NCBI RefSeq assembly: GCF_040813715.1
Contig: NZ_JBFOCH010000020.1
Reading direction: 5' to 3' (one strand)
Source: Mesorhizobium_K marinum
GTDB lineage: Bacteria > Pseudomonadota > Alphaproteobacteria > Rhizobiales > Rhizobiaceae
DNA length: 64,000 nt
Shown one piece after another: positions 38,065 to 47,581 of the stretch. A program made the translations under genes and the position numbers. Every line of letters starts with the position of its first letter. The first letter of the stretch is position 1. The notes beneath the pieces were generated by a model, which saw nothing but the letters and a program-made list of their open reading frames with translations, had not been told where the DNA came from and ran no database searches.

Positions 38065-38891
38065 GCGCCGCCCAGCAAACGGCCGACGACATGGCCCCGC
38101 CGCCCCGCCCGCCGCGCGGCTGGCCGCGCGCCCGCATCGTCGGCTATTGCCTGATGGGACTTTGGATCCTGGCCGGCCTCGCGCTTGTCGGATATCTGGC
38201 GGCGGCCTGGAACCTGGTCTGGTTCGAAAAATACATCCCGACCTATTTCTCGGGCCTGAAGGTGACGCTGATGCTGGTCGTCATATCGACGGTCCTCGGC
38301 GCCATCCTGTCCCTGCCCATCGCCTACGCCCGGATGTCCGGGAACAAGGTGCTGTCGGCAATCGGCTACGGCTACGTCTATTTCTTCCGCGGCACGCCGC
38401 TGCTCGCCCAGACTTTCCTGATCTACTACGGCTTCGGCTCGTTTCGGCCGCAACTGGAGGCGATCGGCCTCTGGTCGTTCTTCCGCGAAGCCTGGTACTG
38501 CGCGATCCTTGCCTTCTCGCTGAACACCTCGGCCTATCAGGCGGAGATCCTGCGCGGCGCGATCAACAGCGTTCCCAAGGGACAATGGGAAGGTGCGGCC
38601 TCGCTCGGCCTGCACAAGCTGCAGACCTTGCGGAAAGTCATCCTGCCGCAGGCGATGATCGTGGCGCTGCGCCCCTACAGCAACGAAGTCATCCTGATGG
38701 TCAAGGGTTCGGCCGTGGTCTCCCTGATCACGGTCGCAGACCTGATGGGCGTTACCCGCCTTGCCTTCTCGCGCAGCTACGACTTCCAGGCCTACATCTG
38801 GGCCGCACTGATCTATTTTGCGCTGGTCGAGACGCTGCGCAATCTCGTGGCCTGGATCGAGCGCCGGATCACGGTTCATCTGGAACGCTGA
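38061..38891 (+). CDS. Amino acid ABC transporter permease, HisM type
   Basis: A 276-aa permease with an extended Pro-rich N-terminus (about 25 residues) before the helices. FSGLKVTLMLVVISTVLGAILSLPIAYARM, FFRGTPLLAQ and the EAA loop SLGLHKLQTLRKVILPQAM are diagnostic. Pairs with the upstream HisQ-like protein. The operon has no ATPase gene in the window; the next gene is a dehydrogenase, so an ATPase must be supplied from elsewhere. Confidence 0.92.
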   Translation: MSAAQQTADDMAPPPRPPRGWPRARIVGYCLMGLWILAGLALVGYLAAAWNLVWFEKYIPTYFSGLKVTLMLVVISTVLGAILSLPIAYARMSGNKVLSAIGYGYVYFFRGTPLLAQTFLIYYGFGSFRPQLEAIGLWSFFREAWYCAILAFSLNTSAYQAEILRGAINSVPKGQWEGAASLGLHKLQTLRKVILPQAMIVALRPYSNEVILMVKGSAVVSLITVADLMGVTRLAFSRSYDFQAYIWAALIYFALVETLRNLVAWIERRITVHLER

Positions 38892-38948
38892 CACCCTTCG
38901 TCCAGCGCTGTATGAACACCCCATCATCGGACTGAAAGGACTTTGAAG

Positions 38949-39818
38949 ATGGCATCGGTTGCATTTCTCGGCCTCGGCGTCATGGGGTATCCCATGGCCG
39001 GACACCTGAAACGGAAGGGCGGCCACGACGTCACCGTCTACAACCGGACCACCGCCAAGGCCGAGAAATGGGCCGCCGAACACGGCGGCGCCTTCGCCAG
39101 GACGCCCGCCGAAGCGGCCGAAGGCAAGGACTTCGTGTTCACCTGCGTAGGCAACGACGACGATCTGCGCTCGGTGACGATCGGCCCCGACGGCTGCTTC
39201 AGCGCAATGAAGAAGGGCTCGATCTACATCGACAACACCACCGCTTCCGCCGAAGTCGCCCGGGAGTTGGCGGAAAAGGCCGGCGCCCGCGGCTTCGCCG
39301 CGCTCGACGCGCCCGTCTCCGGTGGGCAGGCCGGGGCCGAGAACGGCGTCCTCACCGTCATGGTAGGCGGCGACGAGAAGACGTTCGAGCAGGCCAGGCC
39401 GGTCATCGAATCCTTCGCCCGGATGGTCGGGCTGATGGGCCCGGCCGGCGCCGGGCAGCTTACCAAGATGATCAACCAGATTGCCATCGCAGGCCTCGTG
39501 CAGGGGCTTGCCGAGGGCATGCATTTCGGACGCAAGGCCGGCCTCGACCTCGAGAAGGTCGTCGAAGTCATCTCCAAGGGCGCGGCCGGCTCCTGGCAGA
39601 TGGAAAACCGCCACAAGACGATGATCGCCGGCAAGTATGATTTTGGCTTCGCCGTCGACTGGATGCGCAAGGATCTCGGCATCTGCCTGGAGGAGGCAGA
39701 CCGCAACGGCGCGAGGCTTCCCGTCACCGCCCTGGTCGACCAGTTCTACAAGGAAGTCCAGCAGATAGGCGGCCGACGCTGGGATACGTCATCGCTTCTG
39801 GCGCGGCTGGAACGCTAG
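38949..39818 (+). CDS. NAD(P)-dependent 3-hydroxyisobutyrate dehydrogenase-like protein
   Basis: A 289-aa beta-hydroxyacid dehydrogenase. N-terminal Rossmann motif FLGLGVMGYPMAGHL, substrate loop DAPVSGGQAGAENGVLTVMVGG, catalytic-lysine segment GAGQLTKMINQ and the C-terminal SWQMENRHKTM. Possible activities include 3-hydroxyisobutyrate, tartronate semialdehyde or glyoxylate/succinic semialdehyde reduction. GAAAGGA lies just upstream. 57 bp after the HisM gene, so possibly cotranscribed with the amino acid transporter. Confidence 0.88.
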   Translation: MASVAFLGLGVMGYPMAGHLKRKGGHDVTVYNRTTAKAEKWAAEHGGAFARTPAEAAEGKDFVFTCVGNDDDLRSVTIGPDGCFSAMKKGSIYIDNTTASAEVARELAEKAGARGFAALDAPVSGGQAGAENGVLTVMVGGDEKTFEQARPVIESFARMVGLMGPAGAGQLTKMINQIAIAGLVQGLAEGMHFGRKAGLDLEKVVEVISKGAAGSWQMENRHKTMIAGKYDFGFAVDWMRKDLGICLEEADRNGARLPVTALVDQFYKEVQQIGGRRWDTSSLLARLER

Positions 39819-39832
39819 AGCCGGATACGGCC

Positions 39833-40546
39833 GTGGACGAGCTTTCGCCCGCGTCCACGGCCGCCGACGTCGTTGCCTGCCTGCGCCGGCTCGGGTCCGA
39901 GGACAACCGGCAGGGCATGAAGCGCTACGGCATCAGGATCGAGCGTGCGCTCGGCATTTCGCACGGCGTGCAGCGCGCGATCGCCCGGAAGATCAAGCGG
40001 AACCACGAGCGCGCCTTCGAACTCTGGGCAACCGGCATCGTCGAAGCGCAGTTCATCGCGTCGGTGACAGCCGATCCCCGGCGCTTCACCAGTGAGGATG
40101 CGCGTCGCTGGGCGGCAGCGTTCGATTCCTGGGATATCGTCGACGGCGTCTCCGACTTCTTTGTCGATACCGATCACTGGCGCGACCTGATCGGCGAATT
40201 CGCCGCGGATGAGCGGCAGTTCGTCAGGCGCGTGGCCTTCGCCATGATGGCCTGGTCCGTGGTGCACCGGAAGAAGGAACCGGACGCGACGTTCCTGGCC
40301 TTGCTGCCGCTGATCGAGGCGCGTGCCGGCGACGAGCGAAACTTCGTGAAGAAGGCTGTGAACTGGGCGCTGCGCTCGATCGGCAAGCGCAACGCACACC
40401 TCAATGCCGAGGCGCTGGCTCTGGCCGGACGCCTGGCGCGCTCCGAAGACAGGACGGCACGCTGGATCGGCAGGGATGCGGAGCGCGAACTGGCCGGCCA
40501 CAAGGTACGGGAGCGGCTGGCTCGCGCGACGGGCCGCGCCGACTAG
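39833..40546 (+). CDS. AlkD-like DNA alkylation repair protein
   Basis: A 237-aa all-helical protein of the AlkC/AlkD HEAT-repeat group, with GTG start 14 bases after the dehydrogenase stop. RFTSEDARRWAAAFDSWDIVDGVSDFF and RRVAFAMMAWSVVHRK with KAVNWALRSIGKRN are typical of AlkD-like glycosylases, which remove N3- and N7-alkylated bases without base flipping. The aspartate in SWDIVDGVSD is the likely catalytic area. Convergent with the glycosyltransferase-like gene. Confidence 0.85.
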   Translation: MDELSPASTAADVVACLRRLGSEDNRQGMKRYGIRIERALGISHGVQRAIARKIKRNHERAFELWATGIVEAQFIASVTADPRRFTSEDARRWAAAFDSWDIVDGVSDFFVDTDHWRDLIGEFAADERQFVRRVAFAMMAWSVVHRKKEPDATFLALLPLIEARAGDERNFVKKAVNWALRSIGKRNAHLNAEALALAGRLARSEDRTARWIGRDAERELAGHKVRERLARATGRAD

Positions 40547-41939
40547 GCTTCCGCCAGGAGTTGGCGCAAGGGCGCGATCCATGCGTCGCTCCGCAATCGG
40601 GTCCTGATGTCGTCGGGGTCGGTCAAGGGGCCGAGTTCCTCCACCCAACGTTCCATCATCCTGGGCACCCTCGCCTGTCGCCAGTCGTCGAGGATGGCCA
40701 CCGGCAACCCCTTGTACAGCGGATCGAGGGACGAAGTCTTCGTCACGGCGATGCAGCCGAGCAGGAGCAGTTCCCAGGTCCGGTGGCAGTCGAGACCGTT
40801 GCCGTGCGTCGACAGAACGAGCGGATAGCGCGCATACTGCCGCCAGATTTCGGCCTGCGGCACCCTCGCCCGCGCCATATCGACATGCCCGCAACCCCGC
40901 AGCGCCTCGAAGGCTTCGTCCCGCGCGGCGGTTGGACTGAGATGCAGGTCGCTGAATATCCGGAGCGGACGCCGGGCGGCCGGCGGCGCTTCGCGGCCGA
41001 GCCGGTCGAGCAGGGATGCCAGCCGCGACGGTGTCGTCCATTTCCGCCGCGTATGAAAATCGAGACCGATCGGAAACGGCCTGACCCGCGCATCGGTGCC
41101 GTCGATGTTCTGGCTGTACCACGCGACGAGATGCGGATNTCCGGTCGAGCAGGGATGTCAGCCGCGACGGCGTCGTCCATTTCCGGCGCGTATGAAAATC
41201 GAGGCCGATCGGAAACGGCCTGACCCGCGCATCGGTGCCGTCGATGTTCTGACTGTACCACGCGACGAGATGCGGGTTGCCGAACAAGGCTGCGACCGTG
41301 TCGGGACGGAGGTCGCCGGGCACACCGGCATCGCCGTCGGTCGTGAGGAGGACGAACGGCTTGTCGATGGAGGAAAGCGCGCCCCGGACAAAGCTGTCGA
41401 GGTCGCAGTTCCGTTCGTCCCGGGCTACCGTGCCAAGGCGCACCCAGACGAGCCCGTGCGCGTTGCGNGCTGTACCACGCGACGAGATGCGGATTGCCGA
41501 ACAAGGCTGCGACCGTGTCGGGACGGAGGTCGCCGGGCACACCGGCATCGCCGTCGGTCGTGAGGAGGACGAACGGCTTGTCGATGGAGGACAGCGCGCC
41601 CCGGACAAAGCTGTCGAGGTCGCAGTTCCGTTCGTCCCGGGCTACCGTGCCAAGGCGCACCCAGACGAGCCCGTGCGCGTTGCGGTAATGGCGCTCGAAG
41701 AATCCTTCGAACTGCGTGTCTTCGGTTGCCGCCGCGCGATAGGCCGCCGTGCCGGCGACGTCGCAAAGTTNATGGCGCTCGAAGAACCCTTCGGGCTGCG
41801 TGTCTTCGGTTGCCGCCGCGCGATAGGCCGCCGTGCCGGCGACGTCGCAAAGTTCACCGATCCGCTTCGACCAGATCAGCGGGGGCGTTTCAAAGAAACG
41901 AAGGCCTACCGCATAGGGCAACTTCGCCAGATTCGCCAC
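40543..41939 (-). CDS. Glycosyltransferase/exostosin-like protein (three assembly junctions)
   Basis: After removal of the copied flanks at N 41139, 41468 and 41771, one protein of roughly 320 aa remains, starting GTG 41939 (VANLAKLPYAVGLRFF). IDKPFVLLTTDGDAGVPGD, NPHLVAWYSQNIDG, LHLSPT and YPLVLSTHGNGLDCHRTWELLLLGC with VTKTSSLDPLYKGLPVAILDDW resemble hypothetical exostosin-like glycosyltransferases, in which such a C-terminal part binds the sugar nucleotide. Acceptor and sugar unknown. Four bases overlap the stop of the AlkD-like gene on the other strand. Confidence 0.65.
41001..41277. repeat. Unmerged contig overlap
   Basis: The N at 41139 separates 41001-41138 from a near copy at 41140-41277 (138 bp). 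Confidence 0.9.
41252..41684. repeat. Unmerged contig overlap
   Basis: The N at 41468 separates 41252-41467 from a near copy at 41469-41684 (216 bp). Confidence 0.9.
41688..41854. repeat. Unmerged contig overlap
   Basis: The N at 41771 separates 41688-41770 from a near copy at 41772-41854 (83 bp) with several substitutions. Confidence 0.88.
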
Positions 41940-42023
41940 GACCGCCCGCCCCCTTCCGCAGCGGCCCAGGCCGCCCCGGTTCCCCCAAAGCTACAACCTT
42001 ACGAGACGCCGGCCGGCACCGCC

Positions 42024-42663
42024 CTAGATGCCGCCGCCCGCGTTCACGTTGCCGTCCTTTTCCACCAACATGTAGTCGAGCGGCATTTCGGTTGTGTACT
42101 TTATCTGCTCCATCGCGAAGGACGAGGAAACGTCGCGAATCTCGATCTTGGCGATGAGCCTCTTGTAGAAGGCGTCGTAGGNTCACGTTGCCATCCTTTT
42201 CCACCAACATGTAGTCGAGCGGCATTTCGGTCGTGTACTTTATCTGCTCCATCGCGAAGGACGAGGAAACGTCGCGAATCTCGATCTTGGCGATGAGCCT
42301 CTTGTAGAAGGCGTCGTAGGCGGCGATGTCGGGCACGACAACGCGCAGCAGGTAGTCGATGTCGCCGCTCATGCGATAGAATTCGACGACTTCGGGGAAA
42401 TCCTGGATCACCTCGGAGAAGCGGCGCAGCCACTCGTGGCTGTGCGAGTTGGTGCGGATCGACACGAAGACCGTGACCCGCGCGTTGATCTTGACGGGAT
42501 CGAGGATGGCGACCCGGCGCCGGATCACGCCCTCTTCCTCGAGTTTCTGGATGCGCCGCCAGCAGGGCGTGGTCGACAGCCCCACCTTTTTCGCGACGTC
42601 GGCGACGGCGAGCGTGGCGTCTTCCTGCAGCAGGCGCAGGATCTTGCGGTCGAGGCGGTCCAT
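42024..42663 (-). CDS. Lrp/AsnC-family regulator (one assembly junction)
   Basis: Begins MDRLDRKILRLLQEDATLAVADVAKKVGLSTTPCWRRIQKLEEEGVIRRRVAIL (cited by its ends: an AsnC-type helix-turn-helix at about 4-60), followed by the RAM ligand domain with FYRMSGDIDYLLRVVVPDIAAYDAFYKRL. The end reads MLVEKDGNVNAGGGI, from the left contig (stop at 42024), about 165 aa in all. Lrp-type proteins sense amino acids. The N at 42182 repeats the last 138 bp. No adjacent target gene is obvious; the 106 bp to the UDG-like gene separate two same-strand genes. Confidence 0.9.
42044..42320. repeat. Unmerged contig overlap in the lrp-like gene
   Basis: The N at 42182 separates 42044-42181 from 42183-42320 (138 bp, two or three substitutions). 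Confidence 0.9.
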
Positions 42664-42769
42664 CGTTGAGGCTCCCGGGCGGAATGGTCGCCTATTTACC
42701 CGACCTTTTCAGCGCTTCGCAAGAAATCCATTCCCCCACTACCTGGGTTAAGGAGAACGATTTGCTCGC

Positions 42770-43390
42770 TCAATTGGACAGGCGATGGACGATTTCTGTT
42801 TTCAGGAAAGGCAGGAATTCCATTTCAAACCAGGGATTTTTCTTCAGCCACGCGGTGTTGCGCCAGGAGGGGTGGGGCAAAGGCAGCACCTTGGGCACCC
42901 TTGGCTCTGCGAATATCTCGCGCCATCCGGCCACCGTCTCGGTCAGGGAGCTCCGCCGCGCCGCGCCAAGGTGCCACGCCTGCGCATAGAGGCCAATCGT
43001 CAGGACCAGCTCGACCTGCGGCATCTTCTCGATCAGCCGCGCCCGCCATGCCTGTGCACATTCCCGCCGCGGCGGCAGGTCGCCGCCCTTCGCGTCCTGT
43101 CCCGGGAAGCAGAACCCCATCGGCACGATGGCGAAATTGTCGGTGTCGTAAAACTCGGCGGCGGTTACGCCGAGCCAGTCGCGCAGGCGGTCGCCCGACG
43201 GGTCGGTGAATGGCTTGCCTGACAGGTGTACCCTGGTTCCTGGCGCCTGGCCGGCGATCAGGATGCGCGCCCTGGCCGACGGAACGACCACCGGGCGCGG
43301 TTCGTGCGGCAGCGGCGGCCCGATCGGCTCGTCGACGCAGATCCGGCACGCGCGGATCTGCCGCGTCAGGCGGGCAAGATCTCCCGCCAC
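42770..43390 (-). CDS. Uracil-DNA glycosylase-superfamily protein
   Basis: A 206-aa protein with GTG start one base after the GST stop. LIAGQAPGTRVHLSGKPFTDPSGDRLRDWLGV holds the active-site loop (AGQAPG), FAIVPMGFCFPGQDAKGGD follows, and LPLPHPSWRN is the histidine motif that closes on the base. This is the UDG-like group often annotated uracil-DNA glycosylase, but its base specificity is untested in general. Probably cotranscribed with the GST gene. Confidence 0.83.
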   Translation of the reverse strand: MAGDLARLTRQIRACRICVDEPIGPPLPHEPRPVVVPSARARILIAGQAPGTRVHLSGKPFTDPSGDRLRDWLGVTAAEFYDTDNFAIVPMGFCFPGQDAKGGDLPPRRECAQAWRARLIEKMPQVELVLTIGLYAQAWHLGAARRSSLTETVAGWREIFAEPRVPKVLPLPHPSWRNTAWLKKNPWFEMEFLPFLKTEIVHRLSN

Positions 43391-43391
43391 A

Positions 43392-44003
43392 TCAGGCCGA
43401 GGCGCTTGGGCGGGCGGCGAGCGCGGCGTGCCACCTGACCACGTTGGTGAGTTCGGTCGGCACTGCCAGGCGTGCCGGCTTCATGAAGTCGATCGCCACC
43501 AACCCGGTGATGTCGGCGATCGAATAGGCGTCGCCGGCGACGAACTCGCGCTGCGCGAGTTCTGCGTCGAGCATGGCCAGGAACTCCAGCGCCTTGGGCT
43601 TGTTGGCCTCGCCCCATTCGGCAATCTGTGGAACCTCCCACTCCTTCATGGCCGGATGGATGTGGCGGAAGGCCTGGGCGACCGGCCAGAAGAGGTTCAT
43701 CTCGACGCGGCGCTGCCACATCTCGACCTGCGCCTTGCCGAGCGCTCCCCGCCCGAACAGGGCCGGTTCCGGTTGGATCTCCTCGAAATATCGGCAGATG
43801 GCCACCGACTCCGTCAGCACCGACCCGTCGTCGAGTTCGAGAACCGGCAACCGTCGCAACGGATTGCGCGCGGCGATCGCGTCGCCCCTGTGCTCCATCG
43901 CCGCCATATCGACCGGCACGAGCGGAACGGAAATGCCCTTCTCGGCGAGAAAGATGCGCACGCGGCGCGGGTTGGGCGCCCTGCCCCCGTCAAACAGCTT
44001 CAT
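43392..44003 (-). CDS. Glutathione S-transferase family protein
   Basis: A 203-aa two-domain GST. The thioredoxin-like part has MKLFDGGRAPNPRRVRIFLAEKGI, NPLRRLPVLELDDGSVLTESVAICRYFEE (glutathione site, cis-Pro and ES motif); the helical part ends GDAYSIADITGLVAIDF. The reaction (conjugation, reduction or isomerisation) cannot be told. Upstream of the UDG-like gene on the same strand, 21 bases after the thermonuclease-like gene ends. Confidence 0.9.
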   Translation of the reverse strand: MKLFDGGRAPNPRRVRIFLAEKGISVPLVPVDMAAMEHRGDAIAARNPLRRLPVLELDDGSVLTESVAICRYFEEIQPEPALFGRGALGKAQVEMWQRRVEMNLFWPVAQAFRHIHPAMKEWEVPQIAEWGEANKPKALEFLAMLDAELAQREFVAGDAYSIADITGLVAIDFMKPARLAVPTELTNVVRWHAALAARPSASA

Positions 44004-44024
44004 GGCGATGATTTAATCCCATCG

Positions 44025-44630
44025 TCACGAAAATCGAAACAGGCGTTTCAGCCAGCCGAGCAAACCGGACGCGGCGTGCTCGATTTCGACCATGCCGCCA
44101 TGCGCCTGGCGCCAGTCGCGCGGCCGGTCGAAGCTGCCGGCCCACAGGCCGGCGCCCTTGGCGCGCGCGGCGTCCTCCTCGGCGCGGTAGTCGCCATAGG
44201 AGACCGCCCAGCCGGCCGCCACCTGGCTGCGGTTGAGGTCGACGCCGCCGGCCGAACAGGTGGCGAGCAGCCGATCATACTTGTCGCGCTCGCTGCCCTT
44301 GCAGGCGACCGCGCCTTTGCCGACCAGCGCAGCCAGCGCCTGGCGCGCCATGCGGCCGCAGGGGTAGTCCGCCCCGTCGCGCATGCAGATCTGGTCGTAT
44401 TCCGGCGCGTCGATCCCGCGCAGTCTCATGCGCTCCGCGCCGAGCGTGATCGTGTCGCCGTCGTTGACGACGGCGGAGCCCTCGAGGGTACGCATCCCGG
44501 CAAGGTCGAGACGGGCGGCCAGGAGTGCCAGCAGTGCGAGGAGCGCGACCGCCAGCAACCCGTCGCCGACGCGCCGCCAGCCGTTGCGGCGCCGCACCGA
44601 TGCGCGCCGGGCGCGGCGCATTCTCAGCAT
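44025..44630 (-). CDS. Thermonuclease-family (SNase) protein, membrane-anchored
   Basis: A 201-aa protein with a basic N-terminus and one membrane helix (about 24-44), then an SNase-like domain: VVNDGDTITLGAERMRLRGIDAPEYDQIC, KYDRLLATC and LVAAGWAVSYGDYRAEEDAARAKGAGLWAGSF by its ends. The usual R-D-E catalytic residues have partial counterparts (R in MRLRGID, D in RGIDAPE), so nuclease activity is likely but not sure. Located in or across the inner membrane, facing the periplasm. Confidence 0.83.
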   Translation of the reverse strand: MLRMRRARRASVRRRNGWRRVGDGLLAVALLALLALLAARLDLAGMRTLEGSAVVNDGDTITLGAERMRLRGIDAPEYDQICMRDGADYPCGRMARQALAALVGKGAVACKGSERDKYDRLLATCSAGGVDLNRSQVAAGWAVSYGDYRAEEDAARAKGAGLWAGSFDRPRDWRQAHGGMVEIEHAASGLLGWLKRLFRFS

Positions 44631-44707
44631 ATGGCAAACAGTCCGTTAATCATTCCGCAATAGCCTGCGCAGGCTGATGTATAGCGCTTTCGGAAGTTGA
44701 AGGTCCA

Positions 44708-46225
44708 ATGCCGTTGCCAGGCTTGAACACGGCAGACAAGATCATCGTGGACCGCAGGAAACCGCATCGCAACAGCGACGTGGCCCGCGCGGTGCGCAAG
44801 ACGCGCGACCAGCTTGCCCATCAGCCAGGAAACCTGAGCTTCGACCGCGAACTGCTCAAACTGCACGCCAGGGCGATGGCGCGCGTGGCGTTGGCCATAC
44901 CGGCCATGGTGCTCGTCATTGCCGCCATCGGCCTATACGCCGGCATCCGCGAACAGATGCTGGCCTGGACCGTCGTAACGCTTTCCGGATATGCCGTGCT
45001 GGCGCTGGTCGCGCGCCATGCGGACCGAACCGAGACATCCCGCCTGAATGTCGCGACGACGCATCGCAATTTCCTGGTCGCGCATTTCCTGAGCGGTTTC
45101 GGCTGGATCTATTTCGTGCTGGTCGATTGCAGCGCCTGCGTGCCCGACCAGTTGGCTGTGATGAAGGCGATCGTGCTGCTGCTGGCGATCGCCGCCACCG
45201 CGCTGATCGCTTCGCTGCTGCGCGGCGCGCTCGCCGTCACCTTCGTGCCACCGGTCGCCGCCTATATCCTGTTTGCCCAGCACCTCTGGACGCCGCTGGA
45301 AGCTCTGGTCGCCGGCCTGCTCGCCGCGTCGCTTCCCTTCTTCGGCTATGTCGCCGGCCACATGAACCGGGCCGCGCTGACGCTGCTCTCCTTCAGGTCC
45401 GAAAAGGATGCGCTGATCGCCGAACTGGATACGGCCAAGTCGATGTCCGACGAAGCGCGCCGCCGGGCCGAGGAAGCCAATCTCGCCAAGTCGCGCTTCC
45501 TGGCGTCGATGAGCCACGAACTCAGGACACCGCTCAATGCGATCCTCGGCTTCTCCGAGGTGATGGGCGACGAGGTGCTCGGCCCGATCGAGAACAAGAC
45601 CTACCGCGACTACGCCCGCGACATCCACACGTCGGGACAGCACCTGCTCGAACTCATCAACGAGATCCTCGACCTCTCCAGGATCGAGGCCGGCCGCTAC
45701 CAACTCAACGAGGAGCCGGTGGTGGTTACCGAAATCGTCGAGGACTGCTGCCACCTGATGGAACTGAAGGCCCGCAACAAGGACATCCGCATCGAGCACC
45801 GCTTCGAGCCCGACCTGCCGCGGCTTATGGCGGACGAACGGGCCGTGCGCCAGATCGCGCTCAACCTGTTGTCGAACGCGGTGAAGTTCGCGACGCCCGG
45901 CACCGAGGTACTCGTACGGGTCGGGTGGACGGCGGGCGGCGGCCAGTACATCTCGGTCAAGGACGCCGGGCCCGGCATCCCGGAAGACGAGATCCCGGTC
46001 GTGCTCTCGGCGTTCGGCCAGGGTTCCATCGCGATCAAGAGCGCCGAGCAGGGAACCGGCCTCGGCCTGCCCATCGTCCAGGGGCTGGTCGCGCTGCATG
46101 GCGGCGAGTTCGAGCTGCACTCGCGCCTGCGCGAGGGCACGGAGGCGATCGTCATCTTCCCGCCGTCCCGGGTCATGGAGGCGCTGCCCGCCCTGCCGGC
46201 ACCGAAAATCGCCGCCCGGCGCTGA
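44708..46225 (+). CDS. Membrane sensor histidine kinase
   Basis: A 505-aa kinase with six or so membrane helices (about 60-215), a short linker helix, a HisKA dimerisation domain (SRFLASMSHELRTPLNAILGF with H270) and an HATPase domain (NLLSNAVKFATPGTEV N-box, DAGPGIP G1, GTGLGLPIVQGLVALHGG G2). Similar to PdhS/PleC-type soluble-core kinases of alphaproteobacteria but with an N-terminal 5-7 helix sensor. No response regulator gene is adjacent. It is convergent with cobT; the end of the gene is repeated after the N at 46405. Confidence 0.9.
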   Translation: MPLPGLNTADKIIVDRRKPHRNSDVARAVRKTRDQLAHQPGNLSFDRELLKLHARAMARVALAIPAMVLVIAAIGLYAGIREQMLAWTVVTLSGYAVLALVARHADRTETSRLNVATTHRNFLVAHFLSGFGWIYFVLVDCSACVPDQLAVMKAIVLLLAIAATALIASLLRGALAVTFVPPVAAYILFAQHLWTPLEALVAGLLAASLPFFGYVAGHMNRAALTLLSFRSEKDALIAELDTAKSMSDEARRRAEEANLAKSRFLASMSHELRTPLNAILGFSEVMGDEVLGPIENKTYRDYARDIHTSGQHLLELINEILDLSRIEAGRYQLNEEPVVVTEIVEDCCHLMELKARNKDIRIEHRFEPDLPRLMADERAVRQIALNLLSNAVKFATPGTEVLVRVGWTAGGGQYISVKDAGPGIPEDEIPVVLSAFGQGSIAIKSAEQGTGLGLPIVQGLVALHGGEFELHSRLREGTEAIVIFPPSRVMEALPALPAPKIAARR

Positions 46226-46595
46226 CGTCAGGCAGGGACTGCCGCGGCCATTCCGGAACTCAGCATCGCCGCCGCCCTGACGAGGCCCGCCGCGAGCGCC
46301 GCGCCGACGGCTTCGTCGTGAGCGAGTTGGAGGTCGAGCAGCGGAGCAAGGCCGAGCGTCTCGGCGGCGCGGGCAAGCCCGGCATCGACCGGACGCGCGG
46401 CGACNCCCGGCGCTGACGTCAGGCAGGGACTGCCGCCGCCATACCGGAGCTCAGCATTGCCGCCGCCCTGACGAGGCCCGCCGCGAGCGCCGCGCCGACG
46501 GCTTCGTCGTGAGCGAGTTGGAGGTCGAGCAGCGGAGCAAGGCCGAGCGTCTCGGCGGCGCGGGCAAGCCCGGCATCGACCGGACGCGCGGCGAC
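46215..46595. repeat. Unmerged contig overlap at the kinase/cobT 3' ends
   Basis: The N at 46405 separates 46215-46404 from a near copy at 46406-46595 (190 bp). The left copy contains a truncated cobT end (46228-46404) that is not a second gene. Confidence 0.9.
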
Positions 46596-47426
46596 CATGC
46601 AATGGCCGAGGATCGCCGGATTGACGGCGTGGAGGACGCTGGCGGCGGCGATGGACGCGTGCCCGTCAAGGATGACCGGCACCTTCTCGGCGCGGGCCGC
46701 GATGATCGCCCCGGCGATGGCCGCGCATTCGCGTCCGCCGACGCGCCGCAACACCTCGAAGGGGTCGCGTCGGTGCGCGCCGTGCAGCGCGACCGCCGCG
46801 TCGACAGTCTCGGCCTTGCGGCGCAGCATGTCCGCGTCGGCGCCCGAACCCTTTCCCACCCAGTCGGCTCCGGCACCGCCATGCAGCAGGCACAGGATCG
46901 CGGACGCGACGGTGGAGCCTCCGACGCCGATGTCGCCGAGGCAAAGCAGGTCGACGCCGCCGCCGACCGCTTCCATCCCGAACGCCATGGTCGCGGCGCA
47001 TGCCCGCTCGTCGAGCGACGCGTCTCGCGTGATGTCCTGCGTCGGCAGGTCGAGCGCGAGGTCGAATACCTTCAAGCCGAGGTCATGGGCCAGGCAGACC
47101 TGGTTGATGGCGGCGCCGCCGGCCGCGCAGAGTTCCACGGCCCGCGCCGTCGCTTCGATGGGCCTCGGCGACACGGCACGTCCGGCGACGCCGTGCGTCC
47201 CAGCGAAGATGGCGACGAGCGGCCTGTTGACCGCCGGCGGCGCACGTCCCGACCATTCGGCGAGCCAGGCGGCGAGGCCTTCCATCCGCCCGAGCGAACC
47301 CGCGGGCTTGTCGGCCCTGCCGAAAAGTTCGCGCACGCGCGCCGCGGCCGCCGCATCGCCGGCCGGAAGCTCCCGCATCAGGTTGCGAAAATCATCGAAC
47401 GGAAGCGCGCTCGTGGAACTCGTCAT
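46419..47426 (-). CDS. cobT: Nicotinate-nucleotide-dimethylbenzimidazole phosphoribosyltransferase
   Basis: CobT transfers phosphoribose from nicotinate mononucleotide to dimethylbenzimidazole, building the lower ligand of cobalamin. The 335-aa protein shows KPAGSLGRMEGLAAWLAEW, IFAGTHGVAGRAVSP, MAFGMEAVGGGVDLLCLGDIGVGGST and LDGHASIAAASVLHAVNP, all CobT features. ATG at 47426. No cobalamin riboswitch was recognised in the 155-bp gap shared with the divergent DUF1289 gene. Confidence 0.95.
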   Translation of the reverse strand: MTSSTSALPFDDFRNLMRELPAGDAAAAARVRELFGRADKPAGSLGRMEGLAAWLAEWSGRAPPAVNRPLVAIFAGTHGVAGRAVSPRPIEATARAVELCAAGGAAINQVCLAHDLGLKVFDLALDLPTQDITRDASLDERACAATMAFGMEAVGGGVDLLCLGDIGVGGSTVASAILCLLHGGAGADWVGKGSGADADMLRRKAETVDAAVALHGAHRRDPFEVLRRVGGRECAAIAGAIIAARAEKVPVILDGHASIAAASVLHAVNPAILGHCMVAARPVDAGLARAAETLGLAPLLDLQLAHDEAVGAALAAGLVRAAAMLSSGMAAAVPA

Positions 47427-47581
47427 GAAATACCTGCCTCTCCGGTTTGGCTGGGCATAGACGCGAAGCTGCGCCGGCACAATGCCCGGCATGCCCGACC
47501 CGCTGCGACGGATCGCGTCGGCGTCAGGCTTGCATCCGGACGCGGCCTGTCCCATGTGAGATGCAGCAAGCGGAACCCTTG

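Noticed and set aside
47427..47581. Possible cobalamin riboswitch before cobT
   Set aside because: The gap is only 155 bp and no B12-box or paired core was recognised.
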